DNA of 64,000 bases. Source: Streptomyces sp. NBC_00464. Its GTDB lineage: Bacteria > Actinomycetota > Actinomycetes > Streptomycetales > Streptomycetaceae. Shown one piece after another: positions 54,549-64,000 of the stretch. A program made the position numbers and the translations under genes. The notes under the pieces were generated by a model. That model saw only the letters and a program-made list of their open reading frames with translations. It made no database searches and was not told the DNA's origin. Each line of letters starts with the position of its first letter. Positions within the stretch are counted from its first letter, which is position 1. The stretch lies in NCBI RefSeq assembly GCF_036013915.1, contig NZ_CP107899.1, forward strand, positions 7,530,001 to 7,594,000, read 5' to 3'.

Positions 54549-55024
54549 GGGGGCTTGTCTCCTGAGTCGCGGTACGGGTGCACGACACGAAGCCGGAGAG
54601 CGCTCTCTCCGGCAGATGGGGATACTTCTCCCTTGCGTCCCCTTGCGTCAATAGGTGTGCAACCTCGGCTTGGACATGCGTCGTTGAGAACAACAACTGA
54701 TGACTGATACGTCATGATTGAACGCATTGCCTACGCCTTGGTGCAGTCTCTGCGGGAGATCTGACGGGCCATCCGGTTCAGATGGTGATGCTGTGGCCAA
54801 GAGGGAGCGGGGCAGGCCGGCATGACGCGCCCGCCGTAGCCGGTCGGCTGCCGGACACCTGCGTGAAGAGCCGGGGCACGCACGCACCGGAAACCGCTGC
54901 GCCTGTTACCGGACATCTTGTCGACGTGCGGGGGACAGCGGGCACGGCTGCTCGCTATCCTCCGGGGCATGAGCCGTGAGCGTGGCACGCGTGGCGTCCT
55001 TGACCAGGCGCGACGGGGTTCCGG
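54549..55024. other. Intergenic region between divergent beta-helix and XRE genes
   Basis: 476 bases with no convincing gene; short frames in it lack ribosome sites and have atypical codons. The stretch 54690-54730 is AT-rich, with repeated TGATGACTGATACGTCATGA, which could be the promoter and operator of the secreted protein. Confidence 0.5.
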
Positions 55025-56455
55025 GTGAGCGAGGGCATGGGTCCTGCCCCGGCGGACGCCCGTACCGCTGAGGTGTGGCGGTCGTTCGGTGCCCGGTTAC
55101 GGCAGTGGCGCAGACGGGCCGGGCTCACACAGGCCCAGGTGGGTGCCCGGGTCGGCTACGACCACACCGCCATCAGCAAACTGGAGCACGGCAGCCGCAG
55201 GACTCCACTGCCGCTCGCACGCCGGCTGGACGAACTGTTCTCTGCCGATGGAGAGTTGGTTGCGGCCTGCGAGGCCGCGGAGGAACAGGAGCGGGCGGGA
55301 GGGGAGCGCGGCGCGCCGGCCGCCGTACGGCGGGGACCGTTGCCCGGGGAGCCCGCGGGCGGAGCACTTCTGGCGATGCTTCCGCCGGGGACCGTGCTGC
55401 CCGCGCGCCTGCCCGCCTACGGGCTCGTCTGCCCGGTGCACGACCGGGCCGGCTGCTCGGTCCCCGTACTCACGGATGTCATCGCCCTGCACACGGCCTT
55501 CTGCGCACTGGGCCCGGACACCCGGTCACGCCCCGCTCTGGACAACGACACCGTGCACGCGCTGACGGCCCTGCTCGCGGTCTGTCTGCGTGCCGACGAG
55601 GAACGCGCCTGGCCGGGAGCGACCGCCGTCGTCGAACGCACGCTGCACGCCATGCTCCGCTGGATGGCGCTTCCCGCGGCGCCGTACCAGCGTCAACTGG
55701 CCCCGCTCGCGGCCGAGTACGCGCAGTCGGCCGGCTGCCTGCGGCTGCTGTGGGGCCGCAACGGGACCGCGATGGCCTGGCTCGACCGCTCGCTGCTCTG
55801 GGCTGCCATGGCCGGTCACGTCGGGACGCAGGTCGCGGCACTCGGCGATATGAGCACTCTGGCCCGGCTGGAGGGCGACGGACCGTCGGCGCTGGCCTAC
55901 GGTGGGGCGATCGGCCAGGCTGCCGCGGGCCGGCCCTGGGCGGCAGCCATGAGCGATCTGTACCAGGCGCGCGGTCACGCGGTCCGCGGCGACGCGGCCC
56001 GGACCCTGAAGCACATCGACCGGGCCCGGTCGCAGATGGACCGGGCCGGTGAACGCGACGAGACGGAGGCGCCCTGGCTCTCTGTCGCCTCGGTACGCCT
56101 GCGCGTGGAGTCCGGTGCGGCCGGCGCCCTGCGCGATCTTGCCGCGGCCACCGGTGACCCCCGTTTCGCACTCCGGGCCGTTGACGCGGCCCGCACGGCG
56201 CTCGGCCTGCTGCCACCCGGCATGCACTCCGCGAGGATGCTGTTCCTGGCCCGGATGGCCGACGCCCACGCGTGCGCCGGCGACCCGGCGGCGGCGCAGG
56301 CCGTGGCGGGACCGGTCCTGGACACCACCGAGGTGAATCCGTCCACGCTGCTCGGCCAGGAACTGCGCGGACTGCACGCCAGACTGGCGGCCCGCTCCGG
56401 CGGCGGCCCGGAGACCGACGACTTCGTCAGGAGACTGGCGGCGGCGATCCGCTGA
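55025..56455 (+). CDS. XRE-family regulator with helical-repeat C-terminus
   Basis: 476 residues. The helix-turn-helix lies at about 17-75 (FGARLRQWRRRAGLTQAQVG, TAISKLEHGSRRTPLPLARRLDEL). The remainder is a TPR-like array of Ala/Leu-rich helices (HALTALLAVCLRADEERAW, ALAYGGAIGQAAAGRPWAAA). Such XRE-TPR proteins are common in Streptomyces and often act with small partner proteins or peptides. GTG 55025 has a weak GACGGGG site. Codon 25 is TTA, unusual for a regulator and a sign of bldA control. Target unknown. Confidence 0.88.
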   Translation: MSEGMGPAPADARTAEVWRSFGARLRQWRRRAGLTQAQVGARVGYDHTAISKLEHGSRRTPLPLARRLDELFSADGELVAACEAAEEQERAGGERGAPAAVRRGPLPGEPAGGALLAMLPPGTVLPARLPAYGLVCPVHDRAGCSVPVLTDVIALHTAFCALGPDTRSRPALDNDTVHALTALLAVCLRADEERAWPGATAVVERTLHAMLRWMALPAAPYQRQLAPLAAEYAQSAGCLRLLWGRNGTAMAWLDRSLLWAAMAGHVGTQVAALGDMSTLARLEGDGPSALAYGGAIGQAAAGRPWAAAMSDLYQARGHAVRGDAARTLKHIDRARSQMDRAGERDETEAPWLSVASVRLRVESGAAGALRDLAAATGDPRFALRAVDAARTALGLLPPGMHSARMLFLARMADAHACAGDPAAAQAVAGPVLDTTEVNPSTLLGQELRGLHARLAARSGGGPETDDFVRRLAAAIR

Positions 56456-56565
56456 GCCACGAGCAGACGAACTCATGGCTTCCCCGAACCCGGGGTGAAC
56501 AGTGAACACGGAGCCGGCGGAGCTCCGTCGCGTCGACGGACAAGCCCAAGGCGCCGCGCGCATCA

Positions 56566-56598
56566 GGGGGCGGAGCGTATGGATCACGCCCCGCCCCC
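56566..56598 (-). terminator. Terminator of the M4-M28 peptidase gene
   Basis: A 13-base stem (GGGGGCGGAGCGT with ACGCCCCGCCCCC) and a 7-base loop. The single non-pair becomes G-U in minus-strand RNA and A-C in plus-strand RNA, so it best fits the minus-strand peptidase transcript ending at 56617. Confidence 0.65.
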
Positions 56599-56616
56599 GC
56601 GCTTTGCGACGGTGGA

Positions 56617-59600
56617 TCAGCTCACGTCCAGTGCCACGTCGTCCACGACGAAGCTGGTCTGCAGGTAGGCGTCCTCCTTACTGGTGAACCCCAGCGTCAC
56701 CGTCTGCCCCGCGGCGGATCCGACGTCGAAGGACTGCTGGACATAGCCGCTGCTCGCGTCGAGATTCGAGTACGTCGCCAGCGTCCGGGAGCCCAGCTTC
56801 ACGGTGAACGTGTCGTAGGCGGTCGCATCGCCCGCCGACTCGTCGGTGTCGGTGCGCAGGTAGAACGACAGCCGGTACGTCGCGCAGCCCGCCGGAACCG
56901 TCAGTGACTGCGTGGCGATGTCGCTGTGGGTGCTGCCCCAGCCGCCGAACCAGGCCTGGTAGGCACCGCTGTGCGCGGGCTTCTCGGAAGTCCGGTTGTT
57001 GATGATCTCGTCCGACTGGGTCCACGGCGTCGTGCCGTTCTCGAAGCCGCCGTTGGCGACGACCTGCCGCGCCTGGCAGGTGCCGCCGCCACCGACGACC
57101 AGCGAGTACGTGGTGGTGTGGGTGGCGGTGCCCGTCCCGGTCACGGTGAGGGTGTACGTACCCGCGGTGGTCTGTGCCCCGGCGGAGACGGTCATCGTGG
57201 ACGAGGAGCCCGACTGTACGGAGGACGGGGCGAAGGAGACGGTGACCCCGCTCGGCGCACCGGATGCGGTGAGCCGCACACTCTGCGCGGAACCGCCGGT
57301 GGTGGCCGTGGACACGGTTGCCGTGACGGAAGCGCCGGTCTGGACACTGCCGGACGCCGGGTTCACCGAGACGGAGAAGTCGTCGGTGGGTGCGGTGGTG
57401 CCGACGGCCGTCTTCCACACCGTGTAGGCGACCCCGTCCGCGCTGCGGTCGAGTGCGGTCGCGTTGATGTTGGCCGTGGTGTCGCACGACTGGTGGTAGC
57501 ACGGATCGTACGAACGGCCCGCGGTGCCGCCCCACTTGGAGGCCTGGGCGGCGGACTTGGTGTCGCTGGCGCCGGTCGCGTATCCCGAAGTGGCTATGCC
57601 GCCTTGCTGGAACGAGTAGTCGTCCGAGCGCCCCTGGCCCTCGACGTTCTCCTCCGGGGCGAGGCCGAGCGAGGTCCAGTACTCCTTCATCGGGGCCGAT
57701 GCGGCGGAGTTTAGGTTGTTGACGAAGTAGCCGCCGTTGGTGGAGGCGACCATGTCGAAGTTGTAGTAAGCGCTGATGGCGGTCCGCTGGGCGGCGGTGA
57801 GCTGGCCGACGTAGTACTCGGATCCCTCCAGGCCCTGTTCCTCGCCGTTCCACCAGGCGAAGCGCACATGCTTGGTCATGGTCGGGTTCTGCTGGGCCAG
57901 GGCGAGCGCGTTCTCCAGCAGGGTCGCGGAACCGGAGCCGTTGTCGTTGATGCCGGGACCGGCGGCCACCCCGTCCAGGTGGGCGCCGAACATCACGGTC
58001 CGGTCGGCCGGACCTCCCGGCCAGTCCGCGATCAGGTTGTTGCCGCGGTAGGTGCAGGTGGTGCAGGTCTGTTCGCTGACGGTGTAGCCGGCCGCCTGCA
58101 GCTTGCCCTTCACATAGGCGAGCGAGGCGGTGTAACCGGCGCTGCCGGCCCGCCGGTTGCCACCGTTCTGCGAGGCGATGGTGTTCAGCTGGGCGAGGTG
58201 GGTCTGCACGTTGGCGACACTGATGTCGGGGGGTGTGCCACCGGGATTTCCGCCGCCGTCGGTGAGGGTCAGCGTGTACTGGGCGGTGTGCTCCTGAGTG
58301 CCCGCGCCCTTCACGGTGAAGGTGTACGTCCCGGGCGCCGCGGCCGACGTCGTCGAGACGGTCATGGCCGAGGTCGCGCCGGACTGCACCGAGGACGGGC
58401 TGAACGACACGGTCGCCCCGCTCGGCAGGCCGCTCGCGGAGAGGTTCACGCTCTGCGCGCTGCCGGAGCTGACAGTCGTCCGGACCGTGGCGGTCACCGA
58501 ACTGCCGGGCTTCACCGATCCGGAGGCCGGGTCCAGTGACAGCGAGAAGTCGTTGTTGCCGCTGGGCGCGCAGGTCGGGTCACCGCTCTGGGCGGGGACG
58601 CTGACCGCGTCCCAGGCAGCCTTCGCCCGGTTGAACAGCACACAGGTCGCGTCGAGGTTCTTGGCCGCGGTGAGCGTGGCGGTGCGGTAGCGCTTGTACG
58701 TCATGCCGCTGGTCTTGAGCAGCATTCCGCCGTAGAAGACCTTGCCGGCACTCTGGATGCCCACACCGGTGACCGAGGAGCTGTTGCAGGTGGGGCTGGA
58801 CGGTTTGCCGCCGCCGGGGTTCGATCCCTCGGCCAGCAGATAGAACCAGTGGTTGAGGGGACCGGCCGCCGCATGCTCCTCGGTGCTGGGTATGGAGGAG
58901 CTGTAGCAGTTCGGGTCGCCGATCTGGCCCGGGTTGTACATGATCCGGATCGGCCCGTTGCCCACCAGGTTGATCTTCTCGCCGACGGTGTAGTCCGGGT
59001 CGTCGTACGGGGCGGGCTCGTTGGTGTAAGCCTCGGTCAGCGCCCCCATGATGTCGCCGGTCGCCTCCCCGAGGCCGGACTCGTTGTTCGCGCCGCCGGG
59101 CGTGTACTGGTCGATGCCGTGGCCGAACTCATGGCCCACGACGTCCATGGCGCCGATCCACTGATTGGCGTTGTTGTGGCCGATGGAGACGGTGGAGCCG
59201 TCCCAGTAGGCGTTCACGTCGTTGAGCCCGACCTTGACCGGCCAGCTGCGGCCGTTGCCGTCGTGGCCGTTGCGTCCCAGCCAGTCGCGCAGCATGTCCC
59301 ACTCGTGCTGGGCCGCCCACATGACGTCGACGCAGCCGGTCTCCTTGCTGGAGGCACTGCCCGTTCCCCAGGAGTCGCTGGACTTGGTGAAGACGCTCCC
59401 GGTGCTGTAGTCGGCGCAGCTCAGCCCGGGGCGGGCCGGGTCGCGCAGCGAGTAACTGCCGCCCGAGGAAGTGGTGTTGATGGACAGCGGGGAGGGGCCG
59501 TTCCACTGGCTGTTGCCGGTCCCGGCCTTGACGTCGTCGTAGCTGTCGAGCACCTTGCCGGTGCCCGCGTCGACGAAGACGTGGAGCCGGCTCGGCGCCT

Positions 59601-60114
59601 TCGAGGTCCGGCCGGTGAGCACGGTCTCCCAGGCCAGCCGGGACTTCGTGCCGGTGGCCCGGACGACCAGACGGTGGCTGTCGACCCGCTCCACCGTGCT
59701 GAGCTTCCCGCGCGAGGTGGTTTCGGCGGCCTCGGCGGAGACGGTCGCGGTGGTCGGTACGTTGATGCGCCGGGAGACGGCCGACTGGGATCCGCGGATG
59801 CGCCCCTTGGAGTCGGCCACCACGACGGCGTCGCCGCCGACGACCGGCAGGCCGCGGTAGGTGCGTTCGTACGCGATGGAGTAGAGCCCGTTGACCCAGG
59901 GGGTCACCATCTGCCGCTCGTACCGCTCCTCGGGTCCCTTGGCCAGGGTGTCGAGGCCACTGGCTGCCGCGCGGTCGGCCGCCGACACGGCAGCCGAGAG
60001 TGCGGTCGGCGCGGGCGGGGACGGTTCTGCAGAAGCTGACTGGCCACTGGTGGCGACCAGCATTCCGGCGAGGACGGCCAGGGTTGTCCCGGCCGTCATC
60101 GGTCTGCGTTTCAT
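56617..60114 (-). CDS. Secreted double peptidase: thermolysin-like M4 fused to M28 aminopeptidase
   Basis: 1165 residues. Signal peptide (1-30); FTP/PepSY propeptide to about 215; M4 catalytic domain with [10 protein letters not shown] (His328, Glu329, His332) and [11 protein letters not shown] supplying the third zinc ligand. Then an Ig-like repeat ([20 protein letters not shown]) and an M28 domain with GAHLDGV (His712), [14 protein letters not shown] and [12 protein letters not shown] second Ig-like repeat and a C-terminal sugar-binding-like domain ([16 protein letters not shown]) follow. The protein joins an endo- and an aminopeptidase. ATG 60114 is preceded by GAGGAG; the frame above it is unlikely. 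Confidence 0.94.
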   Translation of the reverse strand: MKRRPMTAGTTLAVLAGMLVATSGQSASAEPSPPAPTALSAAVSAADRAAASGLDTLAKGPEERYERQMVTPWVNGLYSIAYERTYRGLPVVGGDAVVVADSKGRIRGSQSAVSRRINVPTTATVSAEAAETTSRGKLSTVERVDSHRLVVRATGTKSRLAWETVLTGRTSKAPSRLHVFVDAGTGKVLDSYDDVKAGTGNSQWNGPSPLSINTTSSGGSYSLRDPARPGLSCADYSTGSVFTKSSDSWGTGSASSKETGCVDVMWAAQHEWDMLRDWLGRNGHDGNGRSWPVKVGLNDVNAYWDGSTVSIGHNNANQWIGAMDVVGHEFGHGIDQYTPGGANNESGLGEATGDIMGALTEAYTNEPAPYDDPDYTVGEKINLVGNGPIRIMYNPGQIGDPNCYSSSIPSTEEHAAAGPLNHWFYLLAEGSNPGGGKPSSPTCNSSSVTGVGIQSAGKVFYGGMLLKTSGMTYKRYRTATLTAAKNLDATCVLFNRAKAAWDAVSVPAQSGDPTCAPSGNNDFSLSLDPASGSVKPGSSVTATVRTTVSSGSAQSVNLSASGLPSGATVSFSPSSVQSGATSAMTVSTTSAAAPGTYTFTVKGAGTQEHTAQYTLTLTDGGGNPGGTPPDISVANVQTHLAQLNTIASQNGGNRRAGSAGYTASLAYVKGKLQAAGYTVSEQTCTTCTYRGNNLIADWPGGPADRTVMFGAHLDGVAAGPGINDNGSGSATLLENALALAQQNPTMTKHVRFAWWNGEEQGLEGSEYYVGQLTAAQRTAISAYYNFDMVASTNGGYFVNNLNSAASAPMKEYWTSLGLAPEENVEGQGRSDDYSFQQGGIATSGYATGASDTKSAAQASKWGGTAGRSYDPCYHQSCDTTANINATALDRSADGVAYTVWKTAVGTTAPTDDFSVSVNPASGSVQTGASVTATVSTATTGGSAQSVRLTASGAPSGVTVSFAPSSVQSGSSSTMTVSAGAQTTAGTYTLTVTGTGTATHTTTYSLVVGGGGTCQARQVVANGGFENGTTPWTQSDEIINNRTSEKPAHSGAYQAWFGGWGSTHSDIATQSLTVPAGCATYRLSFYLRTDTDESAGDATAYDTFTVKLGSRTLATYSNLDASSGYVQQSFDVGSAAGQTVTLGFTSKEDAYLQTSFVVDDVALDVS

Positions 60115-60578
60115 CGAGGCTCCTCGGTTCGTGGGGACCTCGGTCACGGGCAGTGGCATGGGAAGTCGGGCCCGCCCACGCTGTCGGCGCCGGCCCGTCC
60201 GCCCAGGTGGTGTCCGTGATCGGGCGACCGAACACTCACACGTAGCCATGTCTCCGTCAACGAACTGCGGTCACAGGCAAGGGACTTGGCAAGTCTGGTC
60301 AAGTCGCCATGGTGCGATCGCACAGCAGATGCACAGGGAGAGGTGAGGCAGCGGGTCCCGGGCGAAGGCGGGCGTTCGAGGGGGCTCGTTGTGGCGCGAT
60401 GGCCGGGAGGGCTGGACAGGATGACGGAGTGGATCTATCCTGCACTCGCATCAAGTGACGGAAGCGTCAGACGCGCTGGCGCCAACATATCATGAATGAA
60501 GGTATTGCGCAAGGTGTCTGACGTATCGTTACTTGGCGGATCTCGGCTCATCGCTCATACGGACGGAAGGCTTCAGTC
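60115..60578. other. Intergenic region between divergent peptidase and aldo/keto reductase genes
   Basis: 464 bases, no convincing gene. It contains the spaced inverted pair CGTCAGAC (60465-60472) and GTCTGACG (60516-60523) around an AT-rich core with ATATCATGAATGAAGG. This is a possible regulator site for the reductase promoter. Confidence 0.45.
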
Positions 60579-61493
60579 TTGACTTCGCAAACCCCCGACG
60601 CAGCGGCAGCCGGTACCTGGAAGCTCGGCGATCTGACCGTCAACCGGATCGGCTTCGGCGCCATGCGCCTGACCCAGAACGGTGCCGCGTTCGGCGACGA
60701 CCGCGGACCGCACGACCGGGAAAGGGCGATAGCCGTGCTGCGCCGGGCCGTTGAGCTCGGTGTGAACCACATCGACACGGCGGCCTTCTACTTCTCACCG
60801 CTGCGCTCGGCCAACGAACTGATCAACCGGGCCCTGGGCCCGTACGCGGACGACCTGGTCATCACCACCAAGGTCGGCCCCGGCCGCGGCCCCGGCGGCG
60901 ACTGGCTGAACTGGGCCCGCCCCGAGCAGTTGCGCGGACAGGTCGAGGAGAACATCCGGCAGCTCGGCCGCGACCACCTCGACGTGGTGAACCTGCGGAT
61001 GAACGGTCCCGCCCCGATCAGCGAGCAGTTCGGCGCGCTGGCCGACCTGCGGAAGGAGGGACTCATCCGCCATCTGGGTCTGTCCAACGTCTGGCCGGAG
61101 CAGATGGTCGAAGCCCGGGCCATCGCGCCCGTCGTCTGCGTGCAGAACAGATACGGCATCGGCGAACGGCGCGCCGACTCGCAGGACATCCTGCGCACGT
61201 GTGGTGAACTCGGCATCGCCTTCGTGCCGTTCTACGCCATCGCCGCCGGGGGTCGCGAGGCCGGGGCGAACATCACCGCGGAGCATGAGGCGCTGCTCGA
61301 CATCGCCAGGGCCCACAACGCCTCTCCCGCCCAGGTCCGGCTCGCCTGGACGCTCCAGCAGGGCCCGCACGTCCTGGCCATTCCGGGCACGGGCAACCCG
61401 GCTCACCTGGAGGCCAATGTGGCGGCCGGGGCCCTTCGACTCACCGAGGACGAGACGCGGCGGCTCACCACGCTGGGCCAGAGCACCGACTGA
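60579..61493 (+). CDS. Aldo/keto reductase (first of two)
   Basis: 304 residues, TIM-barrel NADPH reductase. It has the motif VNHIDTAAFYFSPLRSANELI: the Asp and Tyr of the active site are present, and the later Lys is in VITTKVGPG. VNLRMNG replaces the usual His-containing segment, so the tetrad is altered. C-terminal QVRLAWTLQQGPHVLAIPGTGNPAHLEAN binds the cofactor. TTG 60579 lies 8 bases after GGAAGG. Substrate unknown; a different branch from the neighbour at 61593. Confidence 0.9.
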   Translation: MTSQTPDAAAAGTWKLGDLTVNRIGFGAMRLTQNGAAFGDDRGPHDRERAIAVLRRAVELGVNHIDTAAFYFSPLRSANELINRALGPYADDLVITTKVGPGRGPGGDWLNWARPEQLRGQVEENIRQLGRDHLDVVNLRMNGPAPISEQFGALADLRKEGLIRHLGLSNVWPEQMVEARAIAPVVCVQNRYGIGERRADSQDILRTCGELGIAFVPFYAIAAGGREAGANITAEHEALLDIARAHNASPAQVRLAWTLQQGPHVLAIPGTGNPAHLEANVAAGALRLTEDETRRLTTLGQSTD

Positions 61494-61592
61494 CCGGCCC
61501 CGGCAGGTGGCCGGTCGGGCGGGGAACGGCGCATCCAGCCCGGTGCGTGCGGTGACAGCGGCGCCCCGGGCCGGCCGCCCTGCGGACGTAAC

Positions 61593-62585
61593 ATGATCCT
61601 CATGGAGCAGCGCGAACTGGGCAGGACCGGACGGGACGTATCGGTCGTCGGGCAGGGCACATGGCAGCTCGGCGGGGACTGGGGCGAGGTGCGCGAGGAG
61701 GATGCCTTCGACGTCCTCGACGCCGCTGTCGGGGCGGGCGTCACCTTCTTCGACACCGCGGACGTGTACGGGGATGGGCGCAGCGAGCAGCTCATCGGCC
61801 GCTATCTGAAGGAGCGCCCCGACGCGGGCGTCCTCGTGGCGACGAAGATGGGCCGGCGTGCCGATCAGGTCCCGGAGAGCTACGTCCTGGACAACTTCCG
61901 TACGTGGAACGACCGGTCGCGGGCCAACCTCGGGGTCGACACCCTCGACCTCGTGCAGCTGCACTGCCCGCCCACGGCCGTCTACTCCTCCGACGAGGTC
62001 TACGACGCCCTCGACACGCTGGTCGTCGAGGAGCGGATCGCCGCCTACGGGGTGAGCGTCGAGACGTGTGCCGAGGCGCTGACCGCCATCGCCCGCCCCG
62101 GTGTCGCGAGCGTGCAGATCATCCTCAACCCGTTCCGCCTCAAGCCGCTGGACGAGGTCCTCCCGGCCGCGCGTGCGGCCGGGGTCGGCATCATCGCCCG
62201 GGTGCCGCTCGCCTCCGGCCTGCTCTCCGGCAGATACACCGCGGACACCGTCTTCGCGCCCGAGGACCACCGCACGTACAACCGGCATGGCGAGGCGTTC
62301 GACCAGGGCGAGACCTTCTCCGGTGTCGACTACGGCACCGGGGTGGCCGCGGCTGCCGAGTTCGCCGGGCTCGCTCCGGAGGGGGCGACTCCCGCTGGGA
62401 CGGCCCTGCGCTGGATCATTCAGCAGGACGGCGTCACGAGTGTCATTCCCGGTGCCCGGTCGGTGGAGCAGACCCGGGCCAACGCGGCCGCGGCGGCGCT
62501 GGAACCGCTGTCGCCCCGGACCGTCGACGCGGTGCGGGACCTCTACGACCGCAGGATCCGTGCGGCGGTCCACGGCCGCTGGTGA
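61593..62585 (+). CDS. Aldo/keto reductase (second of two)
   Basis: 330 residues. Catalytic Asp and Tyr are in VTFFDTADVYGDGRSEQLIG, Lys in LVATKMGRR and His in LDLVQLHCPP, so the tetrad is complete. SVIPGARSVEQTRANAAAA binds NADPH. It may start at 61593 or at ATG 61602 (MEQRELGRTG); no good ribosome site. It lies 99 bases after the first reductase, so co-transcription is possible. Convergent with the kinase gene, 9 bases away. Confidence 0.92.
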   Translation: MILMEQRELGRTGRDVSVVGQGTWQLGGDWGEVREEDAFDVLDAAVGAGVTFFDTADVYGDGRSEQLIGRYLKERPDAGVLVATKMGRRADQVPESYVLDNFRTWNDRSRANLGVDTLDLVQLHCPPTAVYSSDEVYDALDTLVVEERIAAYGVSVETCAEALTAIARPGVASVQIILNPFRLKPLDEVLPAARAAGVGIIARVPLASGLLSGRYTADTVFAPEDHRTYNRHGEAFDQGETFSGVDYGTGVAAAAEFAGLAPEGATPAGTALRWIIQQDGVTSVIPGARSVEQTRANAAAAALEPLSPRTVDAVRDLYDRRIRAAVHGRW

Positions 62586-62594
62586 CGGGTCCGG

Positions 62595-63782
62595 CTACCG
62601 GCCGGTTGCGGGGGAGGGCGCGTCGCTCGTCGAGGTGCCGCCGCCCGGAGTGGTGGCGGAACTGGAATCGGGGGAGAACAGGCTCATCCCCAGGTAGACC
62701 GCGGCAAGGAAGGCGACCGTGCCCGCGATGGCGCTGGCCACTCTGGGCCGGCGTCTGATCGCCTCGCGGGTGCTGCGCCGCCGGTTGTTACGGGGCCGGC
62801 TCGCCGCACGCCGCCCACGGCCCTGTGCCTGGGGCAGGCGGTACGTCGTCGGGGAACCGGAGTCCGCGCCGCTGCGCTGCGCGGCAGGCGTGGGGGATGC
62901 GGGCGTCGGCGCATAGGCGACGGCCGGGGCTCGCGGGGGTGCGGGCCGGTGCTGCGGCAGTGGTTCCGCCTGCCCCCGCCAGGCCTCGCTGTGGAACCAG
63001 TCGGCGACCTGCTGGGCGGTGGGCCGGTCCTCCGGCTGTTTCGCGAGCAGGCCCAGAAGGTACGAGTCGAAGGCGGCGGACATGTCGACCCCCCGCTGCC
63101 GCAGTGGCACGGGAGGCGTGTCCACGTGCTGGTACAAGGTCGCGGTCGGGGTGTCCGAGCGGAACGGCGGCTGGCCGAGCAGCAGTTGGTAGATGACACA
63201 GCCGAGGGAGTACATGTCCGAGGCGGCACCGGCGGTGCGGCCGAGGGCCCGTTCCGGAGCGAGGTAGAGACTCGTGCCGACGATGTGGCCCGTCGTGGTG
63301 AGGGCGGCCGAGGGGTCGTCGACGAACTGGGCGATCCCGAAGTCGCCGATCTTGACGGAGCCCTCGGCGTCCAGCATCAGGTTTCCCGGCTTGATGTCCC
63401 GGTGGACGATGCCCTGCCGGTGGGCCGCAGCCAGTCCGGCGGCCGCCTGGCCGGCGATCCGGGCGACCTGTTCCGGACCCAGCCGCTCCTGTGACAGGAG
63501 CAGGTCGGAGAGGCTCCTGCCCTCGACGAGTTCCATCACCAGGAAGAGGCGGTCCTCCCAGGACCCGAAGTCGAACACGGCCACCAGATGCGGGTGGCTC
63601 AGCCGGGCGGCGGTCTGCGCCTCCAGCCGGAACCGCGCGGTCGCCGACTCGTCGGCGTGTTCCCCCAGCAGCAGCTTCACGGCCACGGCCCTGCCGAGGA
63701 CCTCGTCCGTGGCCCGCCAGACCTCACCCATCCCGCCACGGCCGATGGCGGATATCAATCGGTACCGACCAGCAACCAGCAC
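62595..63782 (-). CDS. Membrane Ser/Thr protein kinase, PknB type
   Basis: 395 residues. Kinase domain 1-265: GRGGMGEV loop, AVKLLL Lys, HRDIKPGN catalytic loop, DFGIA and APE. A Pro-rich juxtamembrane segment, a basic stretch (RPRNNRRRSTREAIRRRPR) and one helix (VASAIAGTVAFLAAVYLGMSLF) follow, then a short outer tail of Ser, Thr and Gly without PASTA repeats. GTG 63782 begins the family N-terminus. It would phosphorylate cytosolic targets from the membrane; signal and substrates are unknown. Confidence 0.94.
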   Translation of the reverse strand: MLVAGRYRLISAIGRGGMGEVWRATDEVLGRAVAVKLLLGEHADESATARFRLEAQTAARLSHPHLVAVFDFGSWEDRLFLVMELVEGRSLSDLLLSQERLGPEQVARIAGQAAAGLAAAHRQGIVHRDIKPGNLMLDAEGSVKIGDFGIAQFVDDPSAALTTTGHIVGTSLYLAPERALGRTAGAASDMYSLGCVIYQLLLGQPPFRSDTPTATLYQHVDTPPVPLRQRGVDMSAAFDSYLLGLLAKQPEDRPTAQQVADWFHSEAWRGQAEPLPQHRPAPPRAPAVAYAPTPASPTPAAQRSGADSGSPTTYRLPQAQGRGRRAASRPRNNRRRSTREAIRRRPRVASAIAGTVAFLAAVYLGMSLFSPDSSSATTPGGGTSTSDAPSPATGR

Positions 63783-63940
63783 CTGTGCACACCTATCTCG
63801 AATAGCTCGCGTATCTCGAAAAGCCCGGGCCGGGGACCGCTCCGGCCGCCGCGGCGGCGACCTCGCCCGGAACGATGGACGGGGTGGGGGTACGCGGCAA
63901 GATCAGGATATCCGGCGCGCGGACCCGGGTCGACCGGCCG

Positions 63941-64000
63941 TCACCCCACCCCGGCAGCCCGCACGGTGACGGGCCGCCAGGCCTCGCGCGAAGGCGGCGC
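63941..64000 (-). CDS. Possible 3' end of a further minus-strand gene
   Basis: From the right edge, a minus-strand frame reads APPSREAWRPVTVRAAGVG and stops at 63941. Seventeen of 19 codons end in G or C, as in coding DNA here. With only 19 codons visible, this is a weak call. Confidence 0.3.
   Translation of the reverse strand, partial: APPSREAWRPVTVRAAGVG

Noticed and set aside
54731..54988. Short frames between the beta-helix and XRE genes
   Set aside because: No start signals, rich in His, Arg and Cys in a shadow-like way, and no similarity recognised.

Overview
The window is chromosomal DNA from a Streptomyces or a very close filamentous actinomycete. The evidence is very high GC, GC-dominated third codon positions, many GTG and TTG starts, stop-start overlaps of ATGA type, Tat signal peptides, only four TTA codons found by eye (all near 5' ends), iron boxes of DmdR/IdeR type and a ydaO-class riboswitch before a LysM cell-wall hydrolase. 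No tRNA, rRNA, CRISPR array, transposase or phage gene was seen, so it looks like accessory but stably held chromosome.

Layout. 1-6.3 kb: 3' part of catalase-peroxidase katG, a membrane-anchored hypothetical, a nitrobindin-like haem protein, an unknown protein and a HelD/HelR-type RNA-polymerase recycling ATPase. 6.4-8.6 kb: divergent M23 endopeptidase and GH25 muramidase genes whose identical cell-wall-binding tails form a 338-bp inverted repeat with no mismatch that I could see. 8.6-12.7 kb: hydrolase/MarR pair, VOC protein, PadR/SGNH-hydrolase pair, DUF6083-like protein. 12.95-20.2 kb: a tightly coupled five-gene operon: SWIM-like zinc protein, an unknown protein, a von Willebrand A protein, a MoxR AAA+ ATPase and a large DUF5682-like protein. 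This is the best candidate for a poorly described system.

20.2-35.6 kb is a complete catecholate siderophore locus of enterobactin type. It has an iron-boxed YncE-like beta-propeller, an enterochelin esterase, the C-A-T-TE synthetase EntF, a free aryl carrier protein, isochorismatase, EntE, EntC, EntA and a lipoprotein binding protein on the minus strand, and two FecCD permeases plus an ATPase on the plus strand. Three iron boxes place both uptake and synthesis under iron repression. Chorismate would go to 2,3-dihydroxybenzoate (EntC, EntB, EntA), be loaded on the carrier by EntE, be joined to serine and trimerised by EntF, be re-imported by the ABC transporter and be opened by the esterase.

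35.6-64 kb: c-di-AMP riboswitch with a LysM/transglycosylase gene, an FG-GAP secreted protein, a dehydrogenase/CMD pair, cholesterol oxidase, two very small genes flanking a long RNA hairpin, a GAF/PAS/PP2C phosphatase, a TetR-controlled DHA2 exporter, a geranylgeranyl-reductase-like flavoprotein, a 31-residue Pro/Arg-rich peptide gene, a second PP2C phosphatase with an anti-sigma-like kinase domain, a secreted discoidin/beta-helix protein, an XRE regulator, a secreted protein fusing M4 and M28 peptidases, two aldo/keto reductases and a membrane Ser/Thr kinase. Four genes carry an early TTA codon and so may depend on the bldA leucyl-tRNA. Most convergent gene pairs are separated by long perfect hairpins that serve as terminators.
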